Source: Acheta domesticus (Eukaryota; Arthropoda; Insecta; Orthoptera; Gryllidae). From it: DNA of 64,000 nt. Where the stretch lies: contig JAHLJT010003656.1 of the NCBI GenBank assembly GCA_031308135.1, positions 57,332,174 through 57,396,173 of the forward strand, given 5' to 3'. The translations under genes and the position numbers were made by a program. A model generated the notes under the pieces. It ran no database searches. It was not told where the DNA came from and saw nothing but the letters and a program-made list of their open reading frames with translations. Of the stretch, positions 35,932 to 49,893 are shown piece after piece. Numbering within the stretch: position 1 is the first letter of the stretch; the number at the start of each line of letters is the position of its first letter.

Positions 35932-36185
35932 AAGAAAATTCGACTTCTAACTGCACTGATCTGCGGAAAATAACACTGCGCACAAAAGATGCGCTGCGAC
36001 TTCGCCTCCGTGGTACCGCTAGAAATGGTTACTTACGTCTCCACTAGTTTGTACTTGATGTGGAGATTTCAAACAAATATTTTTGAATTTGTTATATTTA
36101 TATAGCATATACAAATACGTAACACGGCAGCCATCGGGAACTTCCAGCTTTGATGCAATTCTTTATTGGCAGAGACCCGGAAAAT
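35932..36185. other. No recognised feature
   Basis: Spacer between a Helentron-like fragment and an RTE-like LINE stub. Confidence 0.3.
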
Positions 36186-36769
36186 GGATAATTACATAAC
36201 ACGTTACACCCAGATGTATCTGGGTGTAACTTTAACAAGTGATGGTCGTGATAGCAAATATGTTTTAAACAAAACGAATAGAGGTAGGCAAGTTGACATG
36301 GAATTCAAACATAAAAAGAAACACAAAAATGACATTGTATAAAACAATTGTTGAACGTCTATTCACATATGGAGCTGAATTATGGACTATTAATACCAGG
36401 GATTGAAGTAGGATTCAAGGAACAGAAATGGAATACTGGAAGAGGTGTTGTCAGGTTACAAGAAAGGAAAGAATTAAAAATCAAAGAATAAAAGAAATAA
36501 TGAAACCTGGAAAATTAACCTTAGAACTGATAGAAACAAGGCTTTGCTATGGTATGGACATTTAAGAAGGTTGGACAGTGAGCGACTGCCAAAGATGATG
36601 TGAGAATACCATCCTGAAGAAAGAAGATATAGAGGAAGACCAAGAAGGAAGTGGGAGGAAGACATAAGATCAATGATGGTGGCAAGAGATTTAGAAGATG
36701 ATGCTTGGGAAGTTTGAAAGAAATGGAGATTAGGCAGCGAGATACGACGAGAGCTGTAGAATATTCGCT
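36186..36769 (+). pseudogene. C-terminal stub of an RTE-type LINE
   Basis: Broken frames read YLGVTLTSDGRDSKY at the start and, near the end, WYGHLRRLDSERLPKM followed by RYRGRPRRKWEEDIRSM. The WYGH...RGRPR...W pattern is the usual C-terminal end of RTE-like ORF2 proteins, after the reverse transcriptase. Stops and frame changes interrupt it. All upstream domains are missing, so this is a 5'-truncated, dead insertion. A simple (TAC)n repeat follows directly, as expected of RTE 3' ends. Confidence 0.7.
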
Positions 36770-38621
<1,852 letters not shown>

Positions 38622-39732
38622 ACTAGTGGTGCTTCAAATGGCACAGACTTCCTCGTATTAGTTTTCTATTTCGTTGGTCTGGGGTAGCCATTCGGACTTA
38701 ACACATACTCCACCTAGCTGCCATCTAACGTCGCCCAAAGTACATGTTTTTGAAAATTTCTCCATTTTTCGGTTTCTTAATAGTAGAACCGAAATATTAT
38801 TTTTAAATATTAAAGAAGAGAAGAACGAGGATTTATTGTTCTGTAATATTCTTAAAATTATTTTTCGGTTCTACCAAAACTACTAAATTCAAAAATTCAG
38901 AACATTAAAAAAAAAAATGATGTTTGGGCGTCGATAGATGGCAGCTGGCAACAAGATGGCGCACGACCGAAAAACTAGCCACGTCCATTTTAATTAGAAT
39001 ATTAACTCCAAAAAATCTGTGCCAATCTGTAGCACATATTGCACGTAAAAATTGCATATATTGCACGCAATATTGCGCGAAATCTCCTAAAATTACTAAT
39101 GACCTTATTGAAAGAACTAATTATAGAGAAAAGTTTTACTTGAATGAAAAATATCAATTAAGTGTAGGAACACGTCAAAAAATTCAAACTTACCCAATTT
39201 TCAAAATTCTGAGTTGACAGTAAAGATCTAACCTACGTCACCTTTATAAGTGTATTTTTCTCTATTCTTACAAGAAATTTAAAGTAATAATTTGGACCAA
39301 TTTTTGAGAAAATTTCGAAAATGTTCCAAGAGCTTCATATAAAGTGCCCCCAAATTTTAAATTATGTTTTTGAAAATCGCAAAGCTTTGAGTCTACGCAG
39401 ATTGACGGGAGAATATCCATTTTGGAAATAATCCTACGTATGGTTTAGGCGCTAGAAGTGTTCAGAGACGGATGGACGGACGTTTTGTAAAAAAACACTT
39501 TTTCGGTACCAAAGACTCACAATTTCTGAAATCTGATTACATAATGTGTTAGAGGGTTTAATTTACCTCAAATTAGAACAAGATTTATCTGCATTTTGTG
39601 TATTGGGGCCCAGCAATACGCGTTTTTGTGTCAAAAATTTAACGATTTTTGCCGCATCTGTACATAACTTTATACTACGTAAATTACTCCGCATAATAAT
39701 CCTACTCATATACGTAAGTATACGAGAAAGTA
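38622..39732. mobile_element. Helentron-like composite N with a 3'-end foldback
   Basis: 38622-38825 is a minus strand 3' end (starts ACTAGTGGTGCTTC). 38826-39035 is a + strand 3' region ending in the CTGTGCCAATCTGTAGCAC hairpin. From 39036 the minus strand body resumes and runs to a 5' terminus at 39732 (GTATACGAGAAAGTA). So two 3' ends are arranged as an inverted repeat of about 200 bp next to an otherwise normal minus copy. Confidence 0.65.
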
Positions 39733-39945
39733 ACTAGTGGTGCTACAGAATGGCACAGACTTTTCCGTAAGTATACGAGAAAGTAACTAGTGGTGCTACA
39801 GAATGGCACAGACTTTTCCGTAAGTATACGAGAAAGTAACTAGTGGTGCTACAGAATGGCACAGACTTTTCCGTAAGTATACGAGAAAGTAACTAGTGGT
39901 GCTACAGAATGGCACAGACTTTTCCGTTCCTGTTTCGTTTGGTCC
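39733..39945 (-). repeat. Four tandem Helentron-like 3' ends, 53-bp period
   Basis: The 3' terminus (ACTAGTGGTGCTACAGAATG ... TTTTCCGT on the + strand, 36 bp) begins at 39733, 39786, 39839 and 39892. The first three are each followed by the 17-bp inverse of a 5' terminus (AAGTATACGAGAAAGTA). The units are identical as far as I can read. The fourth leads into copy O. Confidence 0.95.
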
Positions 39946-41423
39946 TCGCTAGCTATTCGGACTTGCCAATACTCTTGACAGCTGCCATCTATTGCCGCTC
40001 CAGATACATTTTTTGACATTTTATTATTTTTTTGGTTTCCTAATAGAACAAAAATATTATTTTAAGCATATTAAAAAACAGTTAAACCTTGTCCTAAATG
40101 GCAATTTTCGTTGAAAAATTTGGAAATGTTTCCAAGAAAATTGCGTTTAAGCGCTATTGTAAATGCGAAATTTGAAGCTCTTTTACACAGAAAATTTTTG
40201 AGTTTTCGAAACGTTTCATTTGAAGTCATTTGAATCACTTACACGCACAAACTCAATAGTGCTTACAAGTTGCTGGAAACGTGCATTTTAACGGTATGAG
40301 AGAACTGTCAAAAAAAATTACACTTTTGTAATTTTTGAAAAAAATAAAAAGATCCCCAAATGAACTTTACGCTATATTAAAGAGTTCAATTAGAACTATC
40401 CTTTCGAAAAGTTCAAAGAAAAAATTTGTAGCCATTTTTGGGAAAATCGCGTTTGAACATTTCTGAAAATACGGAATTTTGAGTTAGTTTTCACAGAAAA
40501 CTATTCAATTTTCGAGAAACTATATTTGACATTATTTAAAGCACATGTACTTATTAATATGATAATGTGAACGAATAGCCACTAATGTAAATATTAACAA
40601 CATGAGAGAAAAGTCAAAATATTACATTTTTTTCATTTTTGGAAAAAACAAAAGAATAAAGAAATATGGCTTTAAAGTCATCTCACAGAGCACATTTAGC
40701 ACTATCCTTACAAAAAGTTAAAAGAAAAAATTTGGAGCCGTTTTTGAGAAAATCTGTTTTTTCTAATTTTTTAAAAGTTCAAATATTGCATGCAATATTG
40801 CGCTAAAAACCAGTAAAATTTTCAAAAAATGTACCTGACCATAATGAAAGAACTCACTTTGGACAACAAATATTATTTGAAGCAAAAATCTCTATCTTCA
40901 ATTTTGTAATTCTAGGAAGACCCGAAAAAATTTGAAGCTTTTGCGATTTTCGAAAATTCAGAGTTAACCGTGAAAAGAAGACCTATGCCACATTTATAAG
41001 TGCAGTTTACTCTATCCTTACAAGAAATTTGAAGAAAAGATTTGGAAGAGTTTTTGAGAAAATTTTGAAAATGTCCGGGTGGCTTCATGTAAAGTACCCT
41101 CAAATTTTGGAAAAAGGTTTTCAAAATCGAGTCGCCTCTAGTGGACGCAGAATCGACGGGGGAATAGCGATTATGGAAGAAATCGCACGTATTGTTTACG
41201 CGCTAGTGTTGTTGACAGACTGATAGACAGACGGATGGACGGACATACGGACAGACAGACGGATGGACGGACGGACATTTTGAAAACACCCACTTTTTAG
41301 GTATCAGGGGACCCCAAAACGTGTATTTCCGTTGAAATCTCGAAAGCGATTTTCCGCAGCATTACACAACTTTCCCTATACTACGTATATTACTCCGTAC
41401 GTACATACTTAGACGAGAAAGTA
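39892..41423 (-). mobile_element. Helentron-like element copy O
   Basis: Complete minus strand copy: 3' end at 39892, body monomers, GACGGACGGACA words at 41222-41277, second-type head (CGAAAGCGATTTTCCGCAGC) and 5' terminus GACGAGAAAGTA at 41423. The next copy follows without a single spacer base. Confidence 0.85.
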
Positions 41424-42967
41424 ACTAGTGGTGCTACAGAATGGCACATACTTTCCACTATTAGTTTCTTTTCGTTTATTAGTGCTATTTCCTTTGGTCT
41501 CGGCTAGCTATTCGGAATTGCCACATACTTTGCCTAGTGCCACCGTTCGCCACCGACATAACATTTTTTTGAAATTTTCTCGGTTTTTCGGTTAACCAAT
41601 AATAGAATCGAAATATTATTTTAAGAATAATAAAGAAGAATAAAAATCGTCCTTAAATGCAATTTTCATTGAAAAATTTGAAGCCATTCTTAAGAAAATG
41701 TTTAAGCTTGTCTCTAAATGCGAAATTTGAAGCTCTTTTTTTATACAGAAAAGTTTTGAGTTTTCAAATTCATGGGGAGTTTCTTGAAGCACGTCAGCTC
41801 GCAAATGAAATAGTGTTCACAAATTGCTGGAAATGTGCATATTAACGGTGTGAGAGATTCTTAAAAAAATACATTTGTGTAATTTTTTAAAAAAAATATA
41901 CCTTACAATGAACTTTACGTAATATTAAAGAATGCAGTTAGTTCTATCCGTTCGAATAGTTTGAAGAAAAAATTTAGAGCCATTTACGAGAAAATGGCGT
42001 TTGAGCGTTTCTGAAATTGCGGAATTTTGAGTTCGTCTTCACAGAAAATGGTTTTCAATAAACTATACGTGTCATTATTTAAAACACATGTACTCATAAA
42101 TAAAATAACGTGTATAAATGGCCGCTAATGTAAATATTAACGATGTGAGAGACAAGTCAAAAATTAAATTTTTGTAATTTTTGAAAAAAAAACAAAAGGA
42201 TATTGCAATATGGCGTTTATGTAATCTCATAGAGTACATTAGGCCCTATTCCTCCCAGAAGTTTAAAGAAAAAATTTGTTGCTGTTTCGGAGAAAATCTT
42301 GTTTTTATATTTTTTTTAAATTGTACACATTTCACGCAATATTGCGCGAAAACTAGTGAACATAAAAAAAATGCATGAACCTAATAAAAGAACCAATAAT
42401 GGATAACAAATTTTATTTGAAGTAAAAATCTCTGTCTTCAATTTTTTAAGTGTAGGAAGCCATCAAAGAAATTCAAATTTCTGCAATTTTCGAAAATTTA
42501 ATTTAAAGTTAATTAGTTTTTAGAGTTTTAGTTTTTCGAAAATTAAAGTTAACCGTGAAAATCAGACCTATGTCACATTTATAAGTGTATTTTATTCTAT
42601 ACTTACAAGCAATTTAAAGAAAAAATTTGGAACAGTTTTTGAGAAAATTTTGAAAGTGTGTGAAGGATAAACTACCCTCAAAAATTAATGAATGTTTTTC
42701 AATATTTCAAAGTTTCGGTTCAGGGCAGATGGCAAGGGTTTCTTCAATTTGGAAAGAATAGCACGCTTGGTTGAAGGCGCTAGTGTTGTTCATATACCTC
42801 GGACAGACACACGGACGGACGGATGGACGTTTAAAAATAAAAACACTTTTTCGGTATCAGGGGACCCCAAAAGGTGTATTTCCGTTGACATCTCGATATC
42901 GATTTTCCGCATCAACTTTCTCTAAACAACGTATATTACTCCCGTACGTACGTATAAGGGAAAGTAA
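41424..42967 (-). mobile_element. Helentron-like element copy P
   Basis: Minus strand copy from ACTAGTGGTGCTACAGAATG at 41424 to GTATAAGGGAAAGTAATAA at about 42967. It has the second-type head (GATATCGATTTTCCGCA). It is joined head-to-tail to copy O. Confidence 0.85.
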
Positions 42968-43011
42968 TAATTTTCTTTTGTAAATTCTCTTCTGAAAACG
43001 TGTAATGGTTA

Positions 43012-43284
43012 ATGGAAAACAGTTTATTCTCAGTTTCTCATCTTTCTTTGTGTCATAGAAGTACTGTGAATAGTTTGGTTATTTTACAATTTGTCGCTGC
43101 CAGCTTAGAGATTCATTCAGCAGTATTCAACTCCAGACTTACAATGTGTAAAATTAAAATGATGCAGATATTTTTAACTCTAATGATATCATTTCATGAA
43201 TTATTTCAAATATTACCAATTATTTTGGTTCATTGTCATTCCTTTTTATTTGACTGGACCTACAATTCCACGGATTCTTATTAA
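43012..43284 (+). pseudogene. Possible odorant-receptor-like exon fragment (weak)
   Basis: A 90-residue open frame includes ILQFVAASLEIHSAVFNSR, then a hydrophobic stretch ending FLFDWTYNSTDS. The order QF-(A/S)S-L-I-..-F followed later by W-x-x-N-x-x-x-(D/E)-S resembles the transmembrane 6 to extracellular region of insect odorant receptors. The neighbouring exons, including the conserved C-terminal one, are not seen. I have run no search, and chance similarity in a hydrophobic AT-rich frame is quite possible. If real, it is a lone exon or relic. Confidence 0.25.
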
Positions 43285-44044
43285 ATATTAAGATTTGTTT
43301 TCAACATACTTCCACAGAATTTTCATCAATAATGTTACCACACAGCGCTCCGCGCAATGGGTAACAAGAGGTCTTTTCGTTTTATAGGTAAAAGTGAATA
43401 TCAGAGAAGTATGGTTTAGATATGTGTACTCTGATGCGTTCTTGAATCCTTGATATATGCTTCTGTTCAAACCTTGGGGTAACTTTGTGGAGTGAAAATA
43501 AGTCTCTAAAACTTATGCGCCACATTGTTTCCTGGGTTGTGTTTTCTGGGATAATATGAAATAGCTTTAAAAGAAAAAAGGCAATCGAAATTGCAAACCC
43601 ATGATAAATTTCACAAATTATTCCATTTCTATTAATTGTTTTCATTATTTTGTTAGATGTGCGCATGATCTCGGTTCATTTTCTCAAGTGACAATTTGCC
43701 TGGAGACTGCTGCTGGGTGTAGGGGAATGAGATACGAGCCTTCGACAAGAACTGTCTCTCTCATAGTATTGAACAATTAAAGGGAACAATGTACCGGAAC
43801 AATGTAAAGAGTAAGTGAATGAAGTGAAAAAAATAATATTTGAAATAAAAGATCCCATCCATTGATAACCTGTTACGGATGGAAATGGCTCATGTAATCA
43901 TGAGCCATTGCACTTGCATAGAAACCCGGACATGCATGCAAGTGCACATTTTCCTTCTTTAATCAGAAACTATACTCGCTTTATATATGCACCCAATTTT
44001 CAAATATGTAAATATGATTTTATTATGTATTTGTTATATATTTT
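43285..44044. other. No recognised feature
   Basis: AT-rich sequence without supported genes. Confidence 0.35.
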
Positions 44045-44515
44045 AACAGCTTGAGGTGGCTCAGAGTATAAACATATGTCACTGCATTGCCTCGGGTTCG
44101 AATCCCGACGGGGAAAGGTTTTTTCGGTAGTTTGGTCGCGTTTAACCGCCGTCTGGGTGGAGGAAAATTCTAGTGGTCGGATGCTCTGATCGGTAGTTTT
44201 CCGTGATTTCTCCAATCATTACCGGAGCAATATCCACCGCGCGCGAGCTTTCTTTCATATTCCTTCTCCTACTCACATACACACTTTGATGCAATATATA
44301 TACCACATATGTCGTTAGATCAGTTGGGAGATTATTGTCCCGGCTGGGGCTCTGCACCGTTGGTGGGAGAAAACCCCGCAAACCGAAAGGTTTGTAGGTT
44401 GGTGCCGGACCTCACCACCCAGCGGGGAAGATCACCCCACCTCCCGTGAAAAGCATGCACTGCACTTATGGGTTTATTGCAGCTGATGCCCGGAAAGACG
44501 GGTTAATCAATCTCT
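44045..44515 (+). mobile_element. tRNA-derived SINE, full-length copy
   Basis: The head carries an A-box-like GTGGCTCAGAGTATAA and a perfect B box GGGTTCGAATCCC (near 44092), the internal RNA polymerase III promoter elements. The body has GGTAGTTTTCCGTGATTTCT and a CGCGCGCGAG word; the tail has CCCGGCTGGGG, AACCGAAAGG and GGTGCCGGACCTCACC, ending GGTTAATCAATC. Related copies lie at 3096-3745 (minus) and 57383-58240 (+). It encodes no protein. Confidence 0.7.
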
Positions 44516-45520
44516 CAATGTTGCATATTTTGCCCCTTATCTTAATAAGCTTCATATTCTGCAATTTTATAGTTATTGTGCAAATTTTGCTTGAAAACGT
44601 CCATTAGTACTCATATTTTTGTAAATTTAATTTTGAATTTTATCATTTGTTTCTACATACGTGGTTCATTGTAGCTAACATCAGATTCGTGTATCTGAAT
44701 CGTGCATGACAGTTTATGGGAATATCATGATTGTTTCGAGTTTTATGAGCCGCGGTGTGCATCTTGAAAATTGATATTGCTGATATATTAGAAGTGTACT
44801 CTCACATGTCACAGAACAGGCTTCACCTAAAATGCGAAACAGTATGAGGAAAAGAAAGGAACTTCTCTTTTCATGGTACGAAGATGGCTGCTGAGAGGTT
44901 CTCGGAATTGTGTTTAAACGTGCTTCTAATGATATTATGGATTCTAATGATATTTAGCGATAAATATTTCATTGTGGATACCAGTAGTGGATTGTTTCGA
45001 AATTACATAGAGCGGTAGAGTAACAGTGGAGAATCGGATGAATTTACTGTGGAAAAATTACGAAAAACACAGTTGTGATTGGTTAATATACTTTATAGGG
45101 CATGTTTTAGTACATATATTCAAATAAATGGGTACAATTTCACAGACAGTGCATATAAATCCAGTCCATCCGCATGACAGCTCAAGGTACAACGGCGGTT
45201 GACGGTGCTTGCTTGGCGGTGCACAATGAACAGTGTTTATTCCACGAGGACTTGCCAAAATTAAGAAAATGAGTTTAAAACTACAGTCAATGGATTGCCT
45301 ATAATTTTTGTAGATCAAATCATTGTCCATTCTCACAAGAACCGAATCACGTTAATCCGTCTTAACAAAAATCTGAAAGAGAGATTAAAACAATAGTTTT
45401 TCGAGCAATATTTTTTCAGAATTTAACTTACCGAAAGTATTTATGCATTCAAGTAATCTTTGAGCATTCTGTCAACCAGCATGCACTTTGACTTTCTTCG
45501 AGATACATGATTCGGTATAT
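44516..45520. other. No recognised feature
   Basis: AT-rich sequence of about 1 kb. I see no gene or repeat. Confidence 0.35.
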
Positions 45521-45689
45521 ATGCTGGTGTTTGTAAAAATTGCAACACAAAGAAGGAGACATACTATTACAATGGAATTTATTCCACAGATTGGGAATAT
45601 CACAATATACAAATGAAGAGAATTACAAAACTCTACCTGCATTTCGACGTTGAGTGTTTAGTACACGCTACCAGCACAGCCTCTAGACG

Positions 45690-46680
45690 TTGTGGCATGG
45701 ATTCAAAAAGAGACTGAATATGTTACTGGGGAGCATACTGCCACGCGGTTTCTCCATGTGTCCAGAAAGCATCGATAGTGGCTGCAGGAGGACAAGAACG
45801 AACAAGTTGCCGACCGATCATATCCCAGATATGTGTGATGGGCGACAAGTCAGGGGAACGTGCAGGCCAGGGAAGCAGTGGTAAACGTCGTTCTTCGCAG
45901 AAAGCCTCCACATCCCTCGCTTCATGCAGTCGGGCATTGTCCTGCTGAAATATGGCATGTGGAGCTGCTTGCAGGAAGCCAGTACCTCGGGCTCTAAAAG
46001 CTCCCTGATGTAGTGGATGCTGTTCAGATTGCCCTCAATACGTATGAGGCGAGATCGCACATTATAGCCAATGGCTCCCCACACCATCACACTTGGCGTT
46101 TGTCCGCTACGGCGCTGAACAAAGCCGGCTGGGAGATTGCGATCACTACGGTAGCGTCGAACACGTACGCGGCCATCGCTGTACCACATATTGAAGCGGG
46201 ACTCGTCCGAAAACACTACATTTTTGCTACTCGGCATACCAGTGAACACGTTCAGGTGTCCATTGCTGTCTGAGGCGCTGATGATTTCTGGCCAACGGAA
46301 GCCGACGTAGTCGAATGGGTATGCATTCCATCAATCCAACCCTCAGCAGGCGGCGTCGAACCGTCGACGAAGACATAACCACACCCGTTGCAGCGCTTCA
46401 AAGCGAGTCATCTCACGATGTGGTCACATTGTGTGGTCCAGTATCCGCTCGTCGCTGGGTACGACCCTCCTCTATCCACTGGATCCACACACGCATCACT
46501 GTCGTAGCAGCGTACCATATTCGAGTCGCAATGACACGGTACGAGGAAACCCGCTTCCTGGAGACCGATTATCCTGAGACCGAAGTCACTGAGATACTGA
46601 TATTGCGCTTTTTGGCGGCAACAAGGCATATCGGCGTGACAAGTCACATCCCTGGTAGACTCCCTTCGCTGTAAATTAGC
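45690..46680 (-). pseudogene. Tc1-like transposase, degenerate
   Basis: Cut-and-paste transposase of the Tc1 group (DD34E). Minus strand frames give, from the N-terminus, the helix-turn-helix part near 46640-46560 (LSDFGLRIIGLQEAG). Next comes NVVFSDESRFNMW with the first catalytic Asp (about 46220), then WGAIGYN. The second Asp would fall in a QQDNA-type motif, now in another frame near 45945. The end is RRLPLLPWPARSPDLSPITH near 45865-45885. In that last motif the catalytic Glu (normally PIEH) reads Thr (PITH). Together with at least two frame changes, this shows a dead copy. I could not fix the terminal inverted repeats. Confidence 0.8.
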
Positions 46681-46879
46681 ACTATGGGAACTCCTGCTTC
46701 ACTAACCCCACTTTCTGACATCATTTAAGGAGGGTGATTCAAGCCCTCCCAGGCAACTGAGACCCTGACGACAGCGGCGGGGCGCGGCGATTTCCGCACT
46801 TCGACAGGTAGCAGGTCATGAAAGGTCTGAATACTAATTGTCGCAAAACCACTACTTGCGATGCTTCTCTCTTCAAAAA

Positions 46880-48590
46880 TCAATATTTATGGATTTTCAA
46901 AGGTGCTGAAAAAGCTGGCAAAATATAACCCAACGAAATATTTGATCTAATAAAAAAAACTACCAAACAAAAAATCACCAGGCCATGACAGAATTACTGC
47001 AAATATCTTAAAGAATTTGCCAAGACATGGTCTTGCTTACCTAAACAATATATTTAACATTGCGACTAGGATATGATCTAATTTTCGGAAACACTCTCTA
47101 ATAATACCTATTCCGAAGCCTCAAACAAATTTAAAATCTTCCTTCAAATTACAGACCAATCAGCTTAATTCCAATTTTGGCAAAAATATTCGAAAAACTT
47201 ATATTAAAAAGACTAAAAAAATCATTCTCAATACTAACGTGCTTCCTTCTTTTCAATTTGGCTTCAGAGAAAGCCACTCAACAACTCATCAGTTATTAAG
47301 ATTTACAGAACAAATTCATTTTCCATTTCAGTCGGGTTTTCACCTACTTGCAGTTGTCTTAGACGTCGCCCAGGCGTTTAATCGAGTGTGGCATGATGGA
47401 TTAAAATTAAAATTACGGAAAATTGGAATACCATTATATCTCTATAACATTTTATTAAGTTTCCTATTGAATCACACTTTCTCTGTACGTCTTACCTCTT
47501 TCATTTTTTTCACATCGGGCTGTTCTTGCTGGTCTTCCACAAGGATCCCCGTTATCTCCTTTCTTATTTAACTTGTACGTCGCAGATATTCTTACTAGTA
47601 ATACAGCTAATATAGCTCTCTGCAGATGATACTTTACTCTTTTATGCAAACCGAAACCTAAACACAACATGTCGTGTAATTCAATGTCACCTAAAAAACA
47701 TAGAAAATGGGTCAAAATTATGGAAAATCAAAATTAACCCCAACAAATCAATCGCCAAAGTATTTACTTTAAGGTGTCCTGTCTTTCCTCGCCCTTTGTC
47801 TCTGGACTCTTCTATCATTCCTTGGTCTTTTCTGAACTCATCTATTCGTTATCTCGGCATTCTGATTGACACAAGACTAAATTGGCACAGTCACATCTCG
47901 TCCAAAGTAATTGAAGCCAATGGAAGGTTAGCTATTTGACGTCCGATTCTCAATAGTAACTCTTCTTTAAAACTTTATTCCACTTTAACCATCTACAAGT
48001 TTATTCTTCGGCCAATATTAACTTATGCATACTCTGTTTGGATTTCAGCTGCCCCAACCACATTAAATAAGTTACAAATGTTCCAAAACAAAATTTTAAG
48101 AATAACTGTAAATGCCCCTTGGTTTGTCAGCAATAAGACCCTTCACAACGATCTTGCAATAGAATAAATTACTTCCTTTATTACAAAGCTGGCACAAAAT
48201 TTTTTTCAATAATTTAAATCATGTACAAGGGCAATCACTTACGAAATGGGAACCGATCAGCCCCCACTCTCCCGCCTAAGAAACAGACTCCCATTCCAAT
48301 TTTCCTTCAATATCTCTCTGATATTAGATAAGGCAAGAACATTTCCAGCAATTACCTGTCCCTCCCATCATATTTCCGTTTTAATCCTGTCATTGCTCTC
48401 TCCCATAATTCCCTCGAAATTACCGTAGTTGAGGGTACAACACATGAAATCGCTATCAGGGAGGTAACACGAAGTTATCCCCTTCACACTTTTCTGCTAC
48501 AAAGTTGCTCGGCCAATCAACTGAAGAGCCTCACGGCTGAACGTTGTACTATCTGTAAATGTAAAATAAAATTAATGAATAAAAAAAAGG
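46880..48590 (+). pseudogene. 5'-truncated Jockey-type LINE, reverse transcriptase remnant
   Basis: Frames in series resemble Jockey-clade ORF2: a PRHGLAYLNN-type palm entry near 47020, FQFGFRESHSTTHQLLRFTE at 47253, then LAVVLDVAQAFNRVWHDGL with the first catalytic Asp. The second motif reads SADDT rather than (F/Y)ADDT, near 47620. Thumb and C-terminal words follow (SIRYLGILIDTRLNWHSH near 47845; LRPILTYAYSVWISAAP near 48010; NAPWFVSNKTLHNDL near 48110). Several stops and frame changes interrupt it. It ends in an A-rich tail at about 48565-48590. Upstream endonuclease and ORF1 are missing, as usual for 5'-truncated LINE insertions. Confidence 0.8.
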
Positions 48591-48960
48591 TGGCAAAATT
48601 CCATGTCAATCCTACTATCCAGCACGGCGAGTGTTGCGTGTAAGCGCTGCTGAGAAGTGGAACGCTGTTCTCCACAAGCTCTGTACTGCAATCAAATGCT
48701 TGGACGCACTATAGTTCCGGCACCGCCATTAATGAGAACAAACGATACCGAAACTTGGCCTGTTATCGGGAAGCGCCGACCGCGTCGAAAGAATGCTGGA
48801 AGTTTAAACGGATATCTTGCAACCGTTTATCGTTCAAATTCGAGTCGGTCCGGTGGCTTGTCCTGTTGAATGACGCAAATTGCTATTTGCTTTTTGCCAA
48901 AGTTTTGTTGACAATGCGTAAGCAATCCAGCGTTACCTGTAGTTTTTGTAGATATCCTTA
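48591..48960. other. No recognised feature
   Basis: Sequence between the LINE tail and the hAT remnant, unassigned. Confidence 0.3.
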
Positions 48961-49893
48961 GGCTCTTGGCATATTTGCAAAAATAAAGAAAAAGTAAATA
49001 ATTCTGACGAATATTTATTTTGCCTCCAATAAAGTCAACAAAGCCATCCAAAGTGGAACAGTAGATGTTTTGTTGGTCAGAGATTTGTATGACTCTCTTG
49101 AATATTTCATGGAACAGAGTAACCATTTTGAATTGGGAATGGAATTGGGCATGGATATAATCAAAACTAGGTATAATGAAAAATACAGTAAAATACCGCA
49201 GTGGGGATGTAATCCTTACTGGCAGGGATGACCTTAAAATTAACACGCTTTTATCACTTTAGACTCTTTGGTTTGTGACTTGAAGAAAACAAAAATGGCT
49301 TATGACGAGTTTCATGACCGATTCTACTTCTTAACTCAGTTGTGTGATAAAACAGATGTGGAAAACGAAGTAAGGAAAAACGCCGCCAATCTTTACCACG
49401 TTTACACATGATTTGGATTTCAATGAAGAATGCACCCACTTTCAAAAACACTGTGATGTGGGGATTGATAACCCAACTGATAAATCGTTGGAAGGAATTT
49501 CGAAATTTCTGAGGTATAATTCCTTACAAGATGTTTATCCCAATTTGGACATTGCTTTAAGGATAAGATTGTGCAAATCTACTACACATTGCGCGGGAGA
49601 ACGCAGTTTTTCCTGCCTTAGAAGAGTTAAGAACTATCTACGAACTAATATTTCTGAATTAAGGTTAAGGTCACGTCCTTTACTTTGTATTAAGGCAAAT
49701 ACAATAACTAAAATCCGCGAACGAGCCTCCGACCCGAGCAGATCGCTAGAGCAGAGCTCCGTATTGTTTCAGTTCCAAGTGAAAGTTCTACTTAGTAGTG
49801 TTCACAGCAAGTTGTTTGTTTCTTTTGGTCGATGTCTTATGACATACCCTCATCAACAGGGCAGGCTATCAGCCAAGCTCTGAATGCAGTCAA

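Noticed and set aside
39733..39945. CRISPR-like array of 36-bp repeats with 17-bp spacers
   Set aside because: The apparent spacers are identical and equal the element's own 5' end, so it is a transposon junction array.
44060..44115. Functional tRNA gene
   Set aside because: It has A- and B-box-like words but no complete cloverleaf that I can fold, and similar words are followed by the same SINE body elsewhere.
48827..49246. Minus-strand 139-residue protein
   Set aside because: It is antisense to the hAT remnant and has no family resemblance.
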